NCBI RefSeq assembly: GCF_002109385.1
Contig: NZ_CP020814.1
Span: forward strand, 2,937,501 to 3,001,500
Origin: Halalkalibacter krulwichiae
GTDB lineage: Bacteria > Bacillota > Bacilli > Bacillales > Bacillaceae_D
Direction: 5' to 3'
DNA length: 64,000 nucleotides
Part shown: positions 8,292-17,548 of the stretch, piece after piece
Position numbering within the stretch: the stretch's first letter is position 1
Layout: each line of letters opens with the position of its first letter
Made by a program: the position numbers and the translations under genes
Notes under the pieces: model-generated
Told to the model about the DNA's origin: nothing
Database searches by the model: none
The model's input: only the letters and a program-made list of their open reading frames with translations

Positions 8292-10262
8292 TTATTGAAA
8301 AGATTCCTTTAACTCACGATACTCACTAACTGATTGAACTTGATTAAAGGAAATATAGAATGTAGTGCCCCTGGTACTGCTGCTTATTTTGATTTCTGCA
8401 TTGTGTCTTGAAGCAATGCTATAACAAACGGCTAATCCAAGTCCTGTCCCGGTGTCTTTTGTCGTAAAAAAAGGTGTACCTATTTTATCAAGGATATTAG
8501 TATCAATCCCTTTCCCTTCATCTTCTATTGCTAATACAACCCCTTCACTATCTAAATAAGTCGCAATAGTTAAGCACCCACCTGGTTCCATTGCTTCTAA
8601 ACCATTTAAAGCGATATTTAAAATTAATTGCCTTATTTCTTTTTCATCTAATAAGACTTCTGGACAATCATTTAAATCCAGATGGATGATCTTATTACTA
8701 AGTAAAGCTTCTGTTTCTAATAAAGGAAAAATAGCGTTAATTACTGAATTAAGCGTTTTGGCCTTTTTATCGGTTGATTTATTTTTCGCAAGAGTAAGAA
8801 ATTCTGTAATAATTGTGTTAGCTCGGTTTAACTCTTCAATCATTAAATCAAGGTATTCTTTTTTCATATATTTCATTTGACTCTTTGAAATTTGAAGAAA
8901 TCCTGAGACAGTTGTCATAGGGTTTCTTATTTTGTGGGCAATTCCTGCAGCCATCTCACCAATTAAGTTTAACCGATCCATTCGCGCTAATTTCTTTTCA
9001 AAGTTCACTCGTTCCGTTATGTCTGTAATAACACTTATGACACACTTTTCACCTTGTATCTTCACGATCTCCGTTGATAACAAGCCTTCTCGGAGCTCCC
9101 CTTTCTTAGAACTAAAACGAATACGCACATTTCTGAACCCTTTATGTAGATCCTCTTTTTCATGTATTAACTTCTTTTGATTAGGTAATTCCAATTGTAA
9201 GCATTCAAGTGTCTTCCCTACAATCTCTTCAAGATCATATCCAGTTGTTGCTAGAAAGCTCTCATTAACTGTGATATATTGTCCAGTCGAAATCGATTGA
9301 ATTGCCATCAAATTAGGACTTGATTCAAAAATCTTACGAAACCTTTCTTCAGAATGGATAAGATTCTGATTAACGAGAATAAGTTCACTCGTTTGTTCAT
9401 CTACAATTCGTTCTAAATTATTATTTTGTTCCCTTAGTTGTTGTTCCATAACTTTTCGTTGTGTAATATCACGTATCGTACAAACAAAAAAATTCATATC
9501 ATCAACTTCAGCTTGACCAATTTGAACCTCAGCAGAAAAATAGCCATTATCTTTTCTTAAAGCTTCTACTTCAATTACACTTGCTGATGGCTCGCGGGTT
9601 TGAAGTGAAGGAACTAACTTTAAGATGTTTTCTCCTACAATCACTTCAGATTGATAGCCAAATAGTTTCTCTGTAGCTGGATTAACTGATATTATATATC
9701 CTTCTTTGTCCGTTGTGACAATTGCATCAAGAGACGTATCGCCAATCATACGCGTTAATGCCTCTGACTTACGTAATTGTGATGTAGTTTCTCTCAACTT
9801 ATTATTTGCTTCTTCCAATGCTTGTTTCTGTTCTGCTAGTAGCTCTCTTTGATTTTCTAGTCTTTTTTGATAATGGTAAATCTTTATTAAAGCTTCTACT
9901 TTCGCTTTTAGTATATCCGGCATAAATGGTTTGAATATATAATCAACAGCCCCGACTGAATAACCTTGATTCACATGTTCTAGCGCCTGGCTTATTGCTG
10001 TAACAAAGATAATTGGGATATGACTTGAACTTTCTCTACTTTTAATTATCTCTGCTACTTGAAAACCATTCAGTCCTGGCATTTGTACATCCAACAATAT
10101 AAGAGCAAATTCGTGGTTTAACACGTGCTTCAATGCTTCTTCACCCGAATTAGCAGTAATTAATTCATATTTTAATGGTCTTAGGATAGCTACTAAAGAT
10201 AAAATGTTTTCAGGACGGTCATCCACGATCAAAATTTTCACTTGCTGATTCTCTTCCATCAT
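8292..10262 (-). CDS. Cytosolic REC-PAS-PAS histidine kinase
   Basis: 656 residues. Order: receiver domain about 8-125 (LIVDDRPEN, phospho-acceptor Asp in ILLDVQMPG, Lys in IFKPF), coiled coil to about 165, PAS with PAC about 170-285, second PAS about 305-420, HisKA about 430-495, HATPase_c to the end (NIALNG N-box, EDEGKGI, TGTGLGL). There is no membrane segment. The HisKA box reads AHKIRNPM, so the acidic residue normally following the phospho-His is Lys. The upstream GTG at 10277 overlaps the ribosome binding site GGGGGA, so the ATG at 10262 is preferred. It follows cheR and a larger hybrid kinase in one leftward block. The receiver suggests it takes phosphoryl groups from another kinase. 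Confidence 0.9.
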   Translation of the reverse strand: MMEENQQVKILIVDDRPENILSLVAILRPLKYELITANSGEEALKHVLNHEFALILLDVQMPGLNGFQVAEIIKSRESSSHIPIIFVTAISQALEHVNQGYSVGAVDYIFKPFMPDILKAKVEALIKIYHYQKRLENQRELLAEQKQALEEANNKLRETTSQLRKSEALTRMIGDTSLDAIVTTDKEGYIISVNPATEKLFGYQSEVIVGENILKLVPSLQTREPSASVIEVEALRKDNGYFSAEVQIGQAEVDDMNFFVCTIRDITQRKVMEQQLREQNNNLERIVDEQTSELILVNQNLIHSEERFRKIFESSPNLMAIQSISTGQYITVNESFLATTGYDLEEIVGKTLECLQLELPNQKKLIHEKEDLHKGFRNVRIRFSSKKGELREGLLSTEIVKIQGEKCVISVITDITERVNFEKKLARMDRLNLIGEMAAGIAHKIRNPMTTVSGFLQISKSQMKYMKKEYLDLMIEELNRANTIITEFLTLAKNKSTDKKAKTLNSVINAIFPLLETEALLSNKIIHLDLNDCPEVLLDEKEIRQLILNIALNGLEAMEPGGCLTIATYLDSEGVVLAIEDEGKGIDTNILDKIGTPFFTTKDTGTGLGLAVCYSIASRHNAEIKISSSTRGTTFYISFNQVQSVSEYRELKESFQ

Positions 10263-10309
10263 GTATCCCCCTATCACTACTCTAGCTTTCTAATGATTAA
10301 GCCTTCTTT

Positions 10310-11158
10310 TTATTTCTTTCTATATATTTTTTCAATAGGGTCAACTACATCATAATTGTTTTTACAATCTGTTTTGAGGAGTGCTTCTTTATTTCCTAAA
10401 CAAAGATAACCATTATTACAGAGACTATCAAAAAACAAGTGATGAACGCGTTCCTGTAAATTTCTATTAAAATAAATCATGACATTTCGACATACAATAA
10501 CATGAAATTCATTAAAGGAATGATCTGATACAAGGTTATGATGAGCGAAGACAATATTTTCTTTTAGGAAAGAATGAAACATGACTTGCTCATGATTAGC
10601 CGAATAATATTCAGAGAAAGAACGTGCACCACCTGCATTGTAGTAATTTTTTGTATAAGTCTCCATACGCTCAATGGGATATTGCCCTAATTTTGCTTTT
10701 TCTAAAATCTTTTCGTTGATGTCCGTTGCATAAATTCTTGATTTCTCATAGAGCCCTTCTTCGTGTAAAAGGACAGCCATCGAATACGCTTCCTCGCCAG
10801 ATGAACAACCTGCATGCCAAATTCGAATCATTGGTAATTCCCTTAAATAAGGAATGATCTTCGTTTTAAACGATTTAAAGAAACTAGGATCACGAAACAT
10901 TTCCGTTACATTTATAGAAAAGTCTTCAAGTAATTTATTTAACAAATCTCCATCATGAAGCACTTTTTCTTGTAAGCTCGAAATTGAACTAAGTTTCTCT
11001 GTATGAATACGATGGAGTATTCTTCGTCTAATAGATGGATACGCGTAGTTCCGAAAGTCAAAACCATAATAGCGATAAATCCCTTCGAGTAGCAATTCAA
11101 TTTCAATCTTTTCTAATGTGTTTCTCGATTCATCGTAATCAATCAAATTTACACTCAT
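10310..11158 (-). CDS. CheR-type protein-glutamate methyltransferase
   Basis: 282 residues: an N-terminal helical CheR domain (about 15-75, with YPSIRRRI) and a SAM-binding methyltransferase domain with HAGCSSGEEAYS near residue 115, ATDIN near 142 and IVCRNVMIYF near 225. It lies 10 bases downstream of a membrane hybrid kinase that has an MCP-like four-helix sensor and HAMP domain but no chemoreceptor gene beside it. In Bacillus cereus a CheR-type enzyme (RsbM) methylates the hybrid kinase RsbK; the gene order here suggests the same kind of pairing. That is inference; a role in chemotaxis is less likely from context. Confidence 0.92.
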   Translation of the reverse strand: MSVNLIDYDESRNTLEKIEIELLLEGIYRYYGFDFRNYAYPSIRRRILHRIHTEKLSSISSLQEKVLHDGDLLNKLLEDFSINVTEMFRDPSFFKSFKTKIIPYLRELPMIRIWHAGCSSGEEAYSMAVLLHEEGLYEKSRIYATDINEKILEKAKLGQYPIERMETYTKNYYNAGGARSFSEYYSANHEQVMFHSFLKENIVFAHHNLVSDHSFNEFHVIVCRNVMIYFNRNLQERVHHLFFDSLCNNGYLCLGNKEALLKTDCKNNYDVVDPIEKIYRKK

Positions 11159-11168
11159 GTTTTAACTC

Positions 11169-13889
11169 CTACTTGTGTAACCATACTCTGATTAAAGATA
11201 ATAGTTGATCCATATTTACAGGTTTACTAATATAATCTGAAGCCCCTGAAGCGAAGCACTTTTCCCTGTCACTTTTCATTGCTTTGGCTGTAAGGGCGAT
11301 AATCGGCAATGTTTCGAACTCAGGAATATCTCGAATTTCACTCATTGCTTCATAACCATTCATAACCGGCATCATTATATCCATTAATACAAGATCTACA
11401 TTCGGGGTAGTCTGTAACACTTCAAGTGCCTCTTTTCCATTTTCAGCAAAAACGACTTTCATTTTTTGTTTTTCAAGCGCATTGGTTAATGAAAAGACGT
11501 TGCGCATATCATCATCGACAAGCAAAATGCTCTTTCCTGCTAAAGGTTCTTTGGTCGTTGACTTGTCCTCATAAGTACTAGCTTCTTCTTGCAACTGATA
11601 CCCTGATGTCCGCTCAACGATTTCATGGTCTACTGTCGCTGCGACTTCAGACTCAACCTGATTCGTTTGCCATTTTGCATAGTGAAATGGTAAAAAGACG
11701 GTAAACGTACTACCTTTTCCTACTACGCTTTCTACTTCGATGTACCCTCCAAGTAAATGAACGATTTCCTTAGAGATAGATAAGCCAAGCCCCGTTCCTC
11801 CATACATACGAGTTGTCGTTCCGTCCCCTTGCTTAAATGCTTCAAATATCAAAGCTTGCGATTCTTTCGGGATTCCTATCCCTGTATCTGTAACAGAGAT
11901 TGCTAACTTCATATCGCTTTTCGCACCATGTTCATGAAGTGAGTGATCATTATAAACATCAAACTTTACAAAGACAGAACCAGCCTTTGTAAATTTAAAA
12001 GCATTGGAGAGCAAATTCTTAAGTACCTGCTTAAAGCGCAGGTCATCTGTAATCATTGATTTTGGGAATCCTTCTGCAACTTCATACGAAAAATCAATTC
12101 CCTTCTGATTAGCCACTGGAGTAAATTGTCTTTTTAATGTTGCGATCAAGTCATCTACATAAACTTCTCCTGGATAAATTTCAATGTTACCTGTTTCTAT
12201 TTTTGATAAATCTAAAATATCATTAATAAGGTTCAATAAGTCTTTCCCAGATGCAAAAATGGTTTTGGCATATTCCGTTTCATCATCTGTTAAATTCCCC
12301 TCACTATTATCAGCTAGCATTTCAGACAAAATTAACATACTATTTAATGGCGTCCGTAATTCATGTGACATATTTGCTAAAAACTCTGACTTATATTTAG
12401 AACTTAATTCTACATGTCTATTTTTTTCCTCAAGGTCTACTTTAATTTTTTCTAGTTCTTTCGTTTTCTCTTCTGAATTGTAATATTGTTCTTCTAACTT
12501 TTCGTTAATAATTTGTAATTCTTCTTGCTGCTGTTGGAGCTCCTCAGACTGAGTTTGCAATTCTTCAGTAAGCGTTTGTGACTCATCTAATAAGTTTTCA
12601 ATTTTCATCCGGCCAAATATGCTATTAATACTTACACCAATTGTATTGCAAACAATAACTAACAGTTGTTTCTGTAACGTTGTAAAGTCTTCAAAGCTAG
12701 CAAGTTCGATCACTGCAATTACACGACCCTCAAACTCAATCGGTAAAATCATTAAAGCTCTTGGGCTTGCACTTATAAGGCCAGACGTAACCTTTAATGA
12801 ACCTTCAGGAATAGACTCCAAATCAATTATTTTCTTTTCTTTGGCGCATTGACCTACAAGCCCTTCTCCCATTTTGATCGTGTCATTATTTATTTTATTC
12901 TCATTCGCTGCATATGTAGCAATTTGAGTAATGACTGAATCCTGTTCATCGATAAAATAGAAAACACCATAAGTAGCGCCAACCATTGGTGTTACCTTAG
13001 AAATAATTAGTTCTGCAAATTTAGTTAGATGCTGTGCCCCTTGATAAGAAGTTGTAATTTCAGCAATATTGGTTTTAATCCAATTTTCCTCGTGTAATTT
13101 CTCTTTTAATTCTTTCTCGTGAGCCATATTTTCATCTAAGACATTGGCCATTGCATTATAAGCAAGGGCAATTTCTTTTGTTTCATCTTTTGGAATGTCG
13201 GTAATACGAGGTAATACTTCATTCGGATTTCTTGGAACTGCTGCGATAACAGAGCTTACTCGATTTATTCCTCTTGTTGTTGTTTTCACAACCCAAGTAG
13301 TAATTGCTAAACAACCGATGAAGCATGCTATTACTACAATCCAAAACATCATATACGCCCTCTGATAAAGGGTATATGATTCCTCTATTGCCTCATTCAT
13401 TATTTCTTCTTCCATTGAGGCAAGTAGTTGAGAATTATAAGACAAGCTAACTCGATCATCACGGTGATCAACGATTAATACTTTAGTAGCTTGTTCAATT
13501 TCATCGTTTTTGACAAGCTCAATCACAGTTTCAGCAGCATTTGTATAAATATCATTTATCGCTCTTAATTCTGTTAATAATTCTGAAATCTCATCAGAGT
13601 TTGACAATTGTTCATAAGCATCGATTGCCTCATATGCTTGAGCTCTTGAATCCATAATAATAGGATCTTCTGGTGAAATATCACCTAATAGTAAGTCACG
13701 AAGCATTCTTGACGTATTGTTTGTCTCAGCTAGAATGAAATTAGCTAATTTCACATGCTCATATTTTTCTTTAATTACTTCATTAACATGTAATTGTTGC
13801 AAATGAACATAGAGTGCCCCTCCACCTAAAATAACCATTAACATTAAAACGGAAGCAAACCCTACATATAATCTTGTTTTGATTTTCAT
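11169..13889 (-). CDS. Membrane hybrid histidine kinase (4HB-HAMP-GAF-HisKA-HATPase-REC)
   Basis: 906 residues. Membrane segments at about 8-30 and 180-202 bracket an extracytoplasmic four-helix bundle. HAMP follows at about 203-258, then GAF at about 275-420 and a Gln/Glu-rich coiled coil at about 425-495. HisKA has NMSHELRTPLNS near 508, HATPase_c has DTGIGIP and GTGLGLSIS up to about 730, and a C-terminal receiver starts near 780 (LLVDDDMRN, Asp in LVLMDIMMPV, Lys in SKPVN). This resembles RsbK-type kinases that work with a CheR-like methyltransferase. It heads the operon, followed by cheR and the REC-PAS-PAS kinase. The input signal is unknown. The ATG at 13889 follows AAGGGATATAACGA. Confidence 0.92.
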   Translation of the reverse strand: MKIKTRLYVGFASVLMLMVILGGGALYVHLQQLHVNEVIKEKYEHVKLANFILAETNNTSRMLRDLLLGDISPEDPIIMDSRAQAYEAIDAYEQLSNSDEISELLTELRAINDIYTNAAETVIELVKNDEIEQATKVLIVDHRDDRVSLSYNSQLLASMEEEIMNEAIEESYTLYQRAYMMFWIVVIACFIGCLAITTWVVKTTTRGINRVSSVIAAVPRNPNEVLPRITDIPKDETKEIALAYNAMANVLDENMAHEKELKEKLHEENWIKTNIAEITTSYQGAQHLTKFAELIISKVTPMVGATYGVFYFIDEQDSVITQIATYAANENKINNDTIKMGEGLVGQCAKEKKIIDLESIPEGSLKVTSGLISASPRALMILPIEFEGRVIAVIELASFEDFTTLQKQLLVIVCNTIGVSINSIFGRMKIENLLDESQTLTEELQTQSEELQQQQEELQIINEKLEEQYYNSEEKTKELEKIKVDLEEKNRHVELSSKYKSEFLANMSHELRTPLNSMLILSEMLADNSEGNLTDDETEYAKTIFASGKDLLNLINDILDLSKIETGNIEIYPGEVYVDDLIATLKRQFTPVANQKGIDFSYEVAEGFPKSMITDDLRFKQVLKNLLSNAFKFTKAGSVFVKFDVYNDHSLHEHGAKSDMKLAISVTDTGIGIPKESQALIFEAFKQGDGTTTRMYGGTGLGLSISKEIVHLLGGYIEVESVVGKGSTFTVFLPFHYAKWQTNQVESEVAATVDHEIVERTSGYQLQEEASTYEDKSTTKEPLAGKSILLVDDDMRNVFSLTNALEKQKMKVVFAENGKEALEVLQTTPNVDLVLMDIMMPVMNGYEAMSEIRDIPEFETLPIIALTAKAMKSDREKCFASGASDYISKPVNMDQLLSLIRVWLHK

Positions 13890-14131
13890 TCGTTATATCC
13901 CTTCTATCAGATTCATACTTATACCCGATCGTATTTTAAGCGTTAACAAAATTAAATTTTGTGAATAATCAGTCATTTATTTCTCCTAAAAAGAAAGGTG
14001 TGACTCTAGCAATACAGTAATTAATTCACCCTTTCTAAAAATGACCAATCCGATAAACCTTTAACATCATTGTTTACTTTTACATATTATAGCAGACTTT
14101 TTTCTTATTCATCGTATAATACAGTCGATAT

Positions 14132-14193
14132 TTTGTCTTTATGATCTGACAAATCATGATATAATTGGACAAAGTACAAATATATCAGACAAA
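14132..14193 (+). promoter_or_regulatory. Three GACAAA repeats at exact 20-bp period, probable LytTR binding region
   Basis: GACAAA occurs at 14148, 14168 and 14188, each 20 bp from the next (about two helical turns), with an inverted copy TTTGTC at 14132-14137. LytTR proteins bind pairs of short direct repeats about two turns apart. The array sits immediately upstream of the LytTR gene, so autoregulation is likely. Confidence 0.6.
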
Positions 14194-14225
14194 ATAAATT
14201 ATTACATTTGAAAGGAAGAACGATT

Positions 14226-14888
14226 TTGGAAACTAGTTTTGCACGTCTTCTATCCTCGTTTTTAAAAGAGTGGGCTCCTGAATCCTCTTCAATTGCTATT
14301 GCAGCCGGTGATCGATATGTGAAGTATATACCTAGTGGGCACGACTTAAATCTCATTGAAGGTCAATTAGTTCCTAAAGGAAGTATCACTGAACAAGTTT
14401 ACCTACAAAAAGAACGTGTCGAAGGATTTGTAGATAAGTCGGTTTTTGGTACATCATATTATGGTATTGGTTATCCAATTGAAAACTTTGACTCATACTC
14501 TTTTGGAGCGGTAGTTCTCATTTTTCCACCTGATTTCTCTTCTAATCAATCAAGTTCTCTATCATTTATTACCGGTAAGCATGAGAATTGTTGGAAGCCA
14601 ATAGCAGTTGAAGAAATTAGTTATATTGAAAGTAAACAAAAGAAGACATATATTTATACACATAATGGCACGTATAGTTCCATTTTCCCTTTAAAAACAC
14701 TCGAATTGCAATTACCTAAAACGTTTATTCGAATTCATAGATCTTATATTGTTAACATCTCCTATATTAATCAAATCTCTCGTGATCTATCTTCTAATTT
14801 GATAGTTGTATTAAAGGACCCAGAAGAATTGACACTTACTATTAGCCAAACGTATGTACAACAAGTGCGTAGGGTACTTGGCTTTTGA
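14226..14888 (+). CDS. LytTR-family transcriptional regulator with an N-terminal sensory-like domain
   Basis: About 220 residues. The C-terminal 100 residues are a LytTR DNA-binding domain (EEISYIES, TFIRIHRSYIVNI, the last typical of the family). The N-terminal 120 residues have no receiver domain; alternating strands and a YYGIGYPI segment suggest a small PAS/Cache-like sensory fold, which I cannot name. TTG at 14208 overlaps the ribosome binding site AAAGGAAG, so the TTG at 14226 is chosen as start. It is divergent from the signalling block and preceded by a 20-bp-period repeat. Confidence 0.8.
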   Translation: METSFARLLSSFLKEWAPESSSIAIAAGDRYVKYIPSGHDLNLIEGQLVPKGSITEQVYLQKERVEGFVDKSVFGTSYYGIGYPIENFDSYSFGAVVLIFPPDFSSNQSSSLSFITGKHENCWKPIAVEEISYIESKQKKTYIYTHNGTYSSIFPLKTLELQLPKTFIRIHRSYIVNISYINQISRDLSSNLIVVLKDPEELTLTISQTYVQQVRRVLGF

Positions 14889-14939
14889 CCGTATAATAAA
14901 GACTATTACAATCACTCTATTAGAGTAATGAAATGTTAA

Positions 14940-14973
14940 GAGGATGAAAAAAGTAAATGCTTTTTTCATCCTC
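14940..14973. terminator. Bidirectional terminator
   Basis: GAGGATGAAAAAAG and CTTTTTTCATCCTC form a perfect 14-bp stem with a 6-base loop between the convergent LytTR and isomerase-like genes. Confidence 0.92.
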
Positions 14974-15002
14974 ATTCTTATCAATCAAATAATTGGCTTC
15001 AT

Positions 15003-15833
15003 TTATTTTTCCAATGTCACTCTAGCGTTTCTGGAAAAGTATTCCTTAGCTGTCTGTAAACATTGTTTAACAAATTCTTCATAGCCAAGTTTTCTTGCAC
15101 GGTGTATATTCGGTAACTCAATGGAATAGGGAATCTGAGGGAGATGATTTACAATCTCAGCTACATTTATTCCTCCCTCCCCCACATATAACCGCTCTTC
15201 TCTTAAAATCCGCTTCATTTCTTCTATATTACTTGGGATATGACTAGGGGCGTCACACAAATGAAAATAGTTAAACCATTCACGAGGAATCTGATCCAAA
15301 TCTTCAGGTTTATCACCTGAACGATGAAAATGATGTGCATCTATCATGATCCCCGTATTTTCCCTTTTGACAGTTTCAAGGACATCAACCACTCCTTTCA
15401 GATTTGTAACGCTAGCAATTGGTACAAATTCCAATTCTACCGATAATCCATAGGGCTCTGCCAATTCACACAGCTCATCAAATTTCTCAATATAGGAACT
15501 TCGATCATCTGTCCATATAGAGCTAAGAACATGCCTTGCTCCAAGCTCAGCAGCAACTTCGAAGGCTGGCAAGTAGATTTTAGGATCAAGTCCTTCATAA
15601 ATACGAGCTAACTCAATATCTAATAGTTTAATGCCAGTCTCATTTAGAGCCCTTTTAGTTTGCTGCATCATCTCTTTGTTTTCGGCCAAAGCATAATTAG
15701 GCTCACCAGGTAATCCCATGTATATTGGTCGAATACTTACAAAATCATAACCCGCTTTTGCAGCTACATACGTTAATTCTGGTGGTGATAACTCAAGAGC
15801 CGTAAGATGCGCTAAAGAAAATTGCATTTCCAT
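15003..15833 (-). CDS. Sugar phosphate isomerase/epimerase family TIM-barrel protein
   Basis: 276 residues of the AP-endonuclease-2/xylose-isomerase-like family. Visible metal-site candidates are the Glu in SVELEFVP, Asp and His in MIDAHHFHRSGD, His in YFHLCDAP, and Glu near the C-terminus (PYSIELPN). Such proteins isomerise, epimerise or dehydrate sugars, inositols and keto-acids; the exact reaction cannot be read. It is a single-gene unit, transcribed leftward, with two identical palindromes just before its ATG at 15833. It differs in sequence from the two isomerase-like genes of the 23-31 kb operon. Confidence 0.82.
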   Translation of the reverse strand: MEMQFSLAHLTALELSPPELTYVAAKAGYDFVSIRPIYMGLPGEPNYALAENKEMMQQTKRALNETGIKLLDIELARIYEGLDPKIYLPAFEVAAELGARHVLSSIWTDDRSSYIEKFDELCELAEPYGLSVELEFVPIASVTNLKGVVDVLETVKRENTGIMIDAHHFHRSGDKPEDLDQIPREWFNYFHLCDAPSHIPSNIEEMKRILREERLYVGEGGINVAEIVNHLPQIPYSIELPNIHRARKLGYEEFVKQCLQTAKEYFSRNARVTLEK

Positions 15834-15849
15834 TGTAACCCTCCATTTT

Positions 15850-15884
15850 TTAGATCGATCTAATATATTGTTAGATCGATCTAA
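15850..15884. promoter_or_regulatory. Two identical palindromes TTAGATCGATCTAA, probable operator pair
   Basis: Perfect 14-bp palindromes at 15850-15863 and 15871-15884 lie 21 bp centre to centre (two helical turns); the identity extends rightward to 18 bp (TTAGATCGATCTAATATA). They sit directly upstream of the 15003-15833 gene. The short arms and spacing suggest a dimeric HTH repressor of TetR or GntR type. No candidate regulator gene adjoins it. Confidence 0.72.
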
Positions 15885-16241
15885 TATAAAATAAAAAAAT
15901 GAAGTGAATCTATCTGAAGTAAAGAGCTAGATGCCAATCCTCTTTTACCTTTGCTGACTCACATTTTATTCCTAGAAGAAAATATAATTATTGAAGCTAA
16001 CATCGTTTTCTTATTGCCGTTTTAATTAAACCTGAATTTTGCAGCGCTTACATTTGAAAATCATTACAGTAAATAACTTAAATTGATTTTACAAGTATTC
16101 TTTTAATCTTTCAAGTCTCAGCTTACAAATGATTTTATTACAGACGTCCATACATTCTCATAAACCCCTTTATAATCCGAGATTCGCTTTATTTATTGTT
16201 CTAAGTCTTCTTCATAAATAAAACCTTTTAAATGAGAACCA
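15885..16241. other. Intergenic stretch without recognisable gene
   Basis: AT-rich spacer between divergent genes. I see no open frame or structured RNA in it; the promoter and Zur site of the next gene lie at its right end. Confidence 0.6.
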
Positions 16242-16270
16242 TTTACAAAAAGAAAAAAGAAAGATATAAT
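16242..16270 (+). promoter_or_regulatory. Sigma-A promoter of the Zur-controlled gene
   Basis: TTTACA (16242-16247), a 17-base spacer and a perfect TATAAT (16265-16270). The Zur site begins three to seven bases downstream, over the expected start of transcription. Confidence 0.8.
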
Positions 16271-16272
16271 AC

Positions 16273-16294
16273 AAATCGTAATTATTACGCTTTA
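16273..16294. promoter_or_regulatory. Zur box
   Basis: AAATCGTAATTATTACGCTT matches the Bacillus Zur consensus (AAATCGTAATNATTACGATTT) at nearly every position; the core CGTAAT-T-ATTACG is a perfect palindrome. Overlap with the transcription start fits zinc-dependent repression. Confidence 0.9.
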
Positions 16295-16317
16295 TATCAC
16301 AGAGGAGAACTTATATT

Positions 16318-17499
16318 ATGAAACAAATTCCAGTTACCGTGTTAAGTGGCTATTTAGGATCAGGGAAGACAACACTTTTGAATCACATTTTGAGTAATCG
16401 TGAAGGAATGAGGGTTGCTGTCATTGTGAATGACATGAGTGAAGTCAACATTGATGCGAAACTAGTGAAAAACAATGGTTTCTCTCGTACAGAAGAAAAA
16501 CTAATTGAATTGCAAAACGGCTGCATTTGCTGTACTTTAAGAGAAGACTTAATGCAAGAAGTTGAGCGTATTGTGGATGCAGGAGATATTGACTATATTG
16601 TTATCGAATCTTCTGGAATTAGTGAACCAATCCCCGTTGCTCAAACGTTTACATACGTGGACGAAGAATTCGGTGTAGACCTAACAAACAAATGTAAATT
16701 AGATACAATGGTTACAGTAGTAGATGCCAATCGGTTTTGGGATGATTATGCATCAGGTCAAACTCTCCTTGACCGAAAACAAGGCACTGACAATTCTGAT
16801 ACACGCGAGGTATCAGATCTACTTGTTGACCAAATTGAATTTGCAGATGTCATTATTGTTAATAAAGTAGAAATGCTAGAAGAGATTGATAAACAGGAAA
16901 TACTGCAATTTATAAGAAAGTTAAATGCTGACGCCGATCTAATCCCAACTTCCTATTCAAAAGTTGAACTTTCTACAATCATCCATACCGAAAAATTCGA
17001 TTTTGAAAAAGTCAGCCAATCAGCTGGTTGGATTAAAGAGTTAAATGAAGAACATATTCCCGAAACAGAGGAGTATGGAATTAGTTCCTTTGTCTATCGC
17101 AAAAGGAGACCCTTTCATCCTGTGCGTTTAATGAAATGGCTTGAAAGCTGGCCAGCAGATGTTGTTCGCGCAAAAGGATTTATATGGATTGCGACTCGCA
17201 ACTCCATCGCTGGGTTACTTTCACAATCTGGCTCACTCGTTACGCTCCAAGGGGCCGGAGAATGGGTTGCAGCTTATCCAGAAGCAGATAGAAATCAAAT
17301 ACTATGTGATGAACCTGAATTAAAGGAGAAATGGGACCCTGTATTTGGGGACCGTATGACTGAACTCGTTATAATAGGCATCGACATGCCCCATGCTCAT
17401 ATCACCGCCTCTCTTGACCAATGTGTATTAACAGATGACGAAATGGCTTTAGAATGGAATTCGTTTCCTGATCCTCTTCCTGAATTTGTTGAGGGTTAG
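16318..17499 (+). CDS. zagA: COG0523 GTPase, zinc metallochaperone of the YciC/ZagA type
   Basis: 393 residues. Walker [12 protein letters not shown] near residues 10-20, the metal-binding CICC motif ([15 protein letters not shown] near 63-77), the switch block [11 protein letters not shown] and the NKVEML base-recognition motif identify the CobW/COG0523 GTPase family. A C-terminal CobW_C domain follows ([12 protein letters not shown]). In Bacillus subtilis the Zur-repressed ZagA delivers zinc to folate synthesis during zinc starvation. The upstream Zur box makes the same role likely here. The gene is monocistronic, with the ATG at 16318 after GAGGAG and a terminator behind. Confidence 0.9.
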   Translation: MKQIPVTVLSGYLGSGKTTLLNHILSNREGMRVAVIVNDMSEVNIDAKLVKNNGFSRTEEKLIELQNGCICCTLREDLMQEVERIVDAGDIDYIVIESSGISEPIPVAQTFTYVDEEFGVDLTNKCKLDTMVTVVDANRFWDDYASGQTLLDRKQGTDNSDTREVSDLLVDQIEFADVIIVNKVEMLEEIDKQEILQFIRKLNADADLIPTSYSKVELSTIIHTEKFDFEKVSQSAGWIKELNEEHIPETEEYGISSFVYRKRRPFHPVRLMKWLESWPADVVRAKGFIWIATRNSIAGLLSQSGSLVTLQGAGEWVAAYPEADRNQILCDEPELKEKWDPVFGDRMTELVIIGIDMPHAHITASLDQCVLTDDEMALEWNSFPDPLPEFVEG

Positions 17500-17512
17500 T
17501 CATTACAATTAG

Positions 17513-17548
17513 GAAACAGCTTCTCTCATTGCGAGGGTGCTGTTTTCT
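17513..17548 (+). terminator. Terminator of the metallochaperone gene
   Basis: AAACAGC and GCTGTTT pair outside an imperfect CTCTC/GAGGG inner stem, followed by TTTCTTTTAT. Confidence 0.8.

Noticed and set aside
14105..14356. Minus-strand 83-codon frame over the LytTR promoter
   Set aside because: No ribosome binding site or protein-like pattern; it overlaps the regulatory repeats and the start of the LytTR gene.
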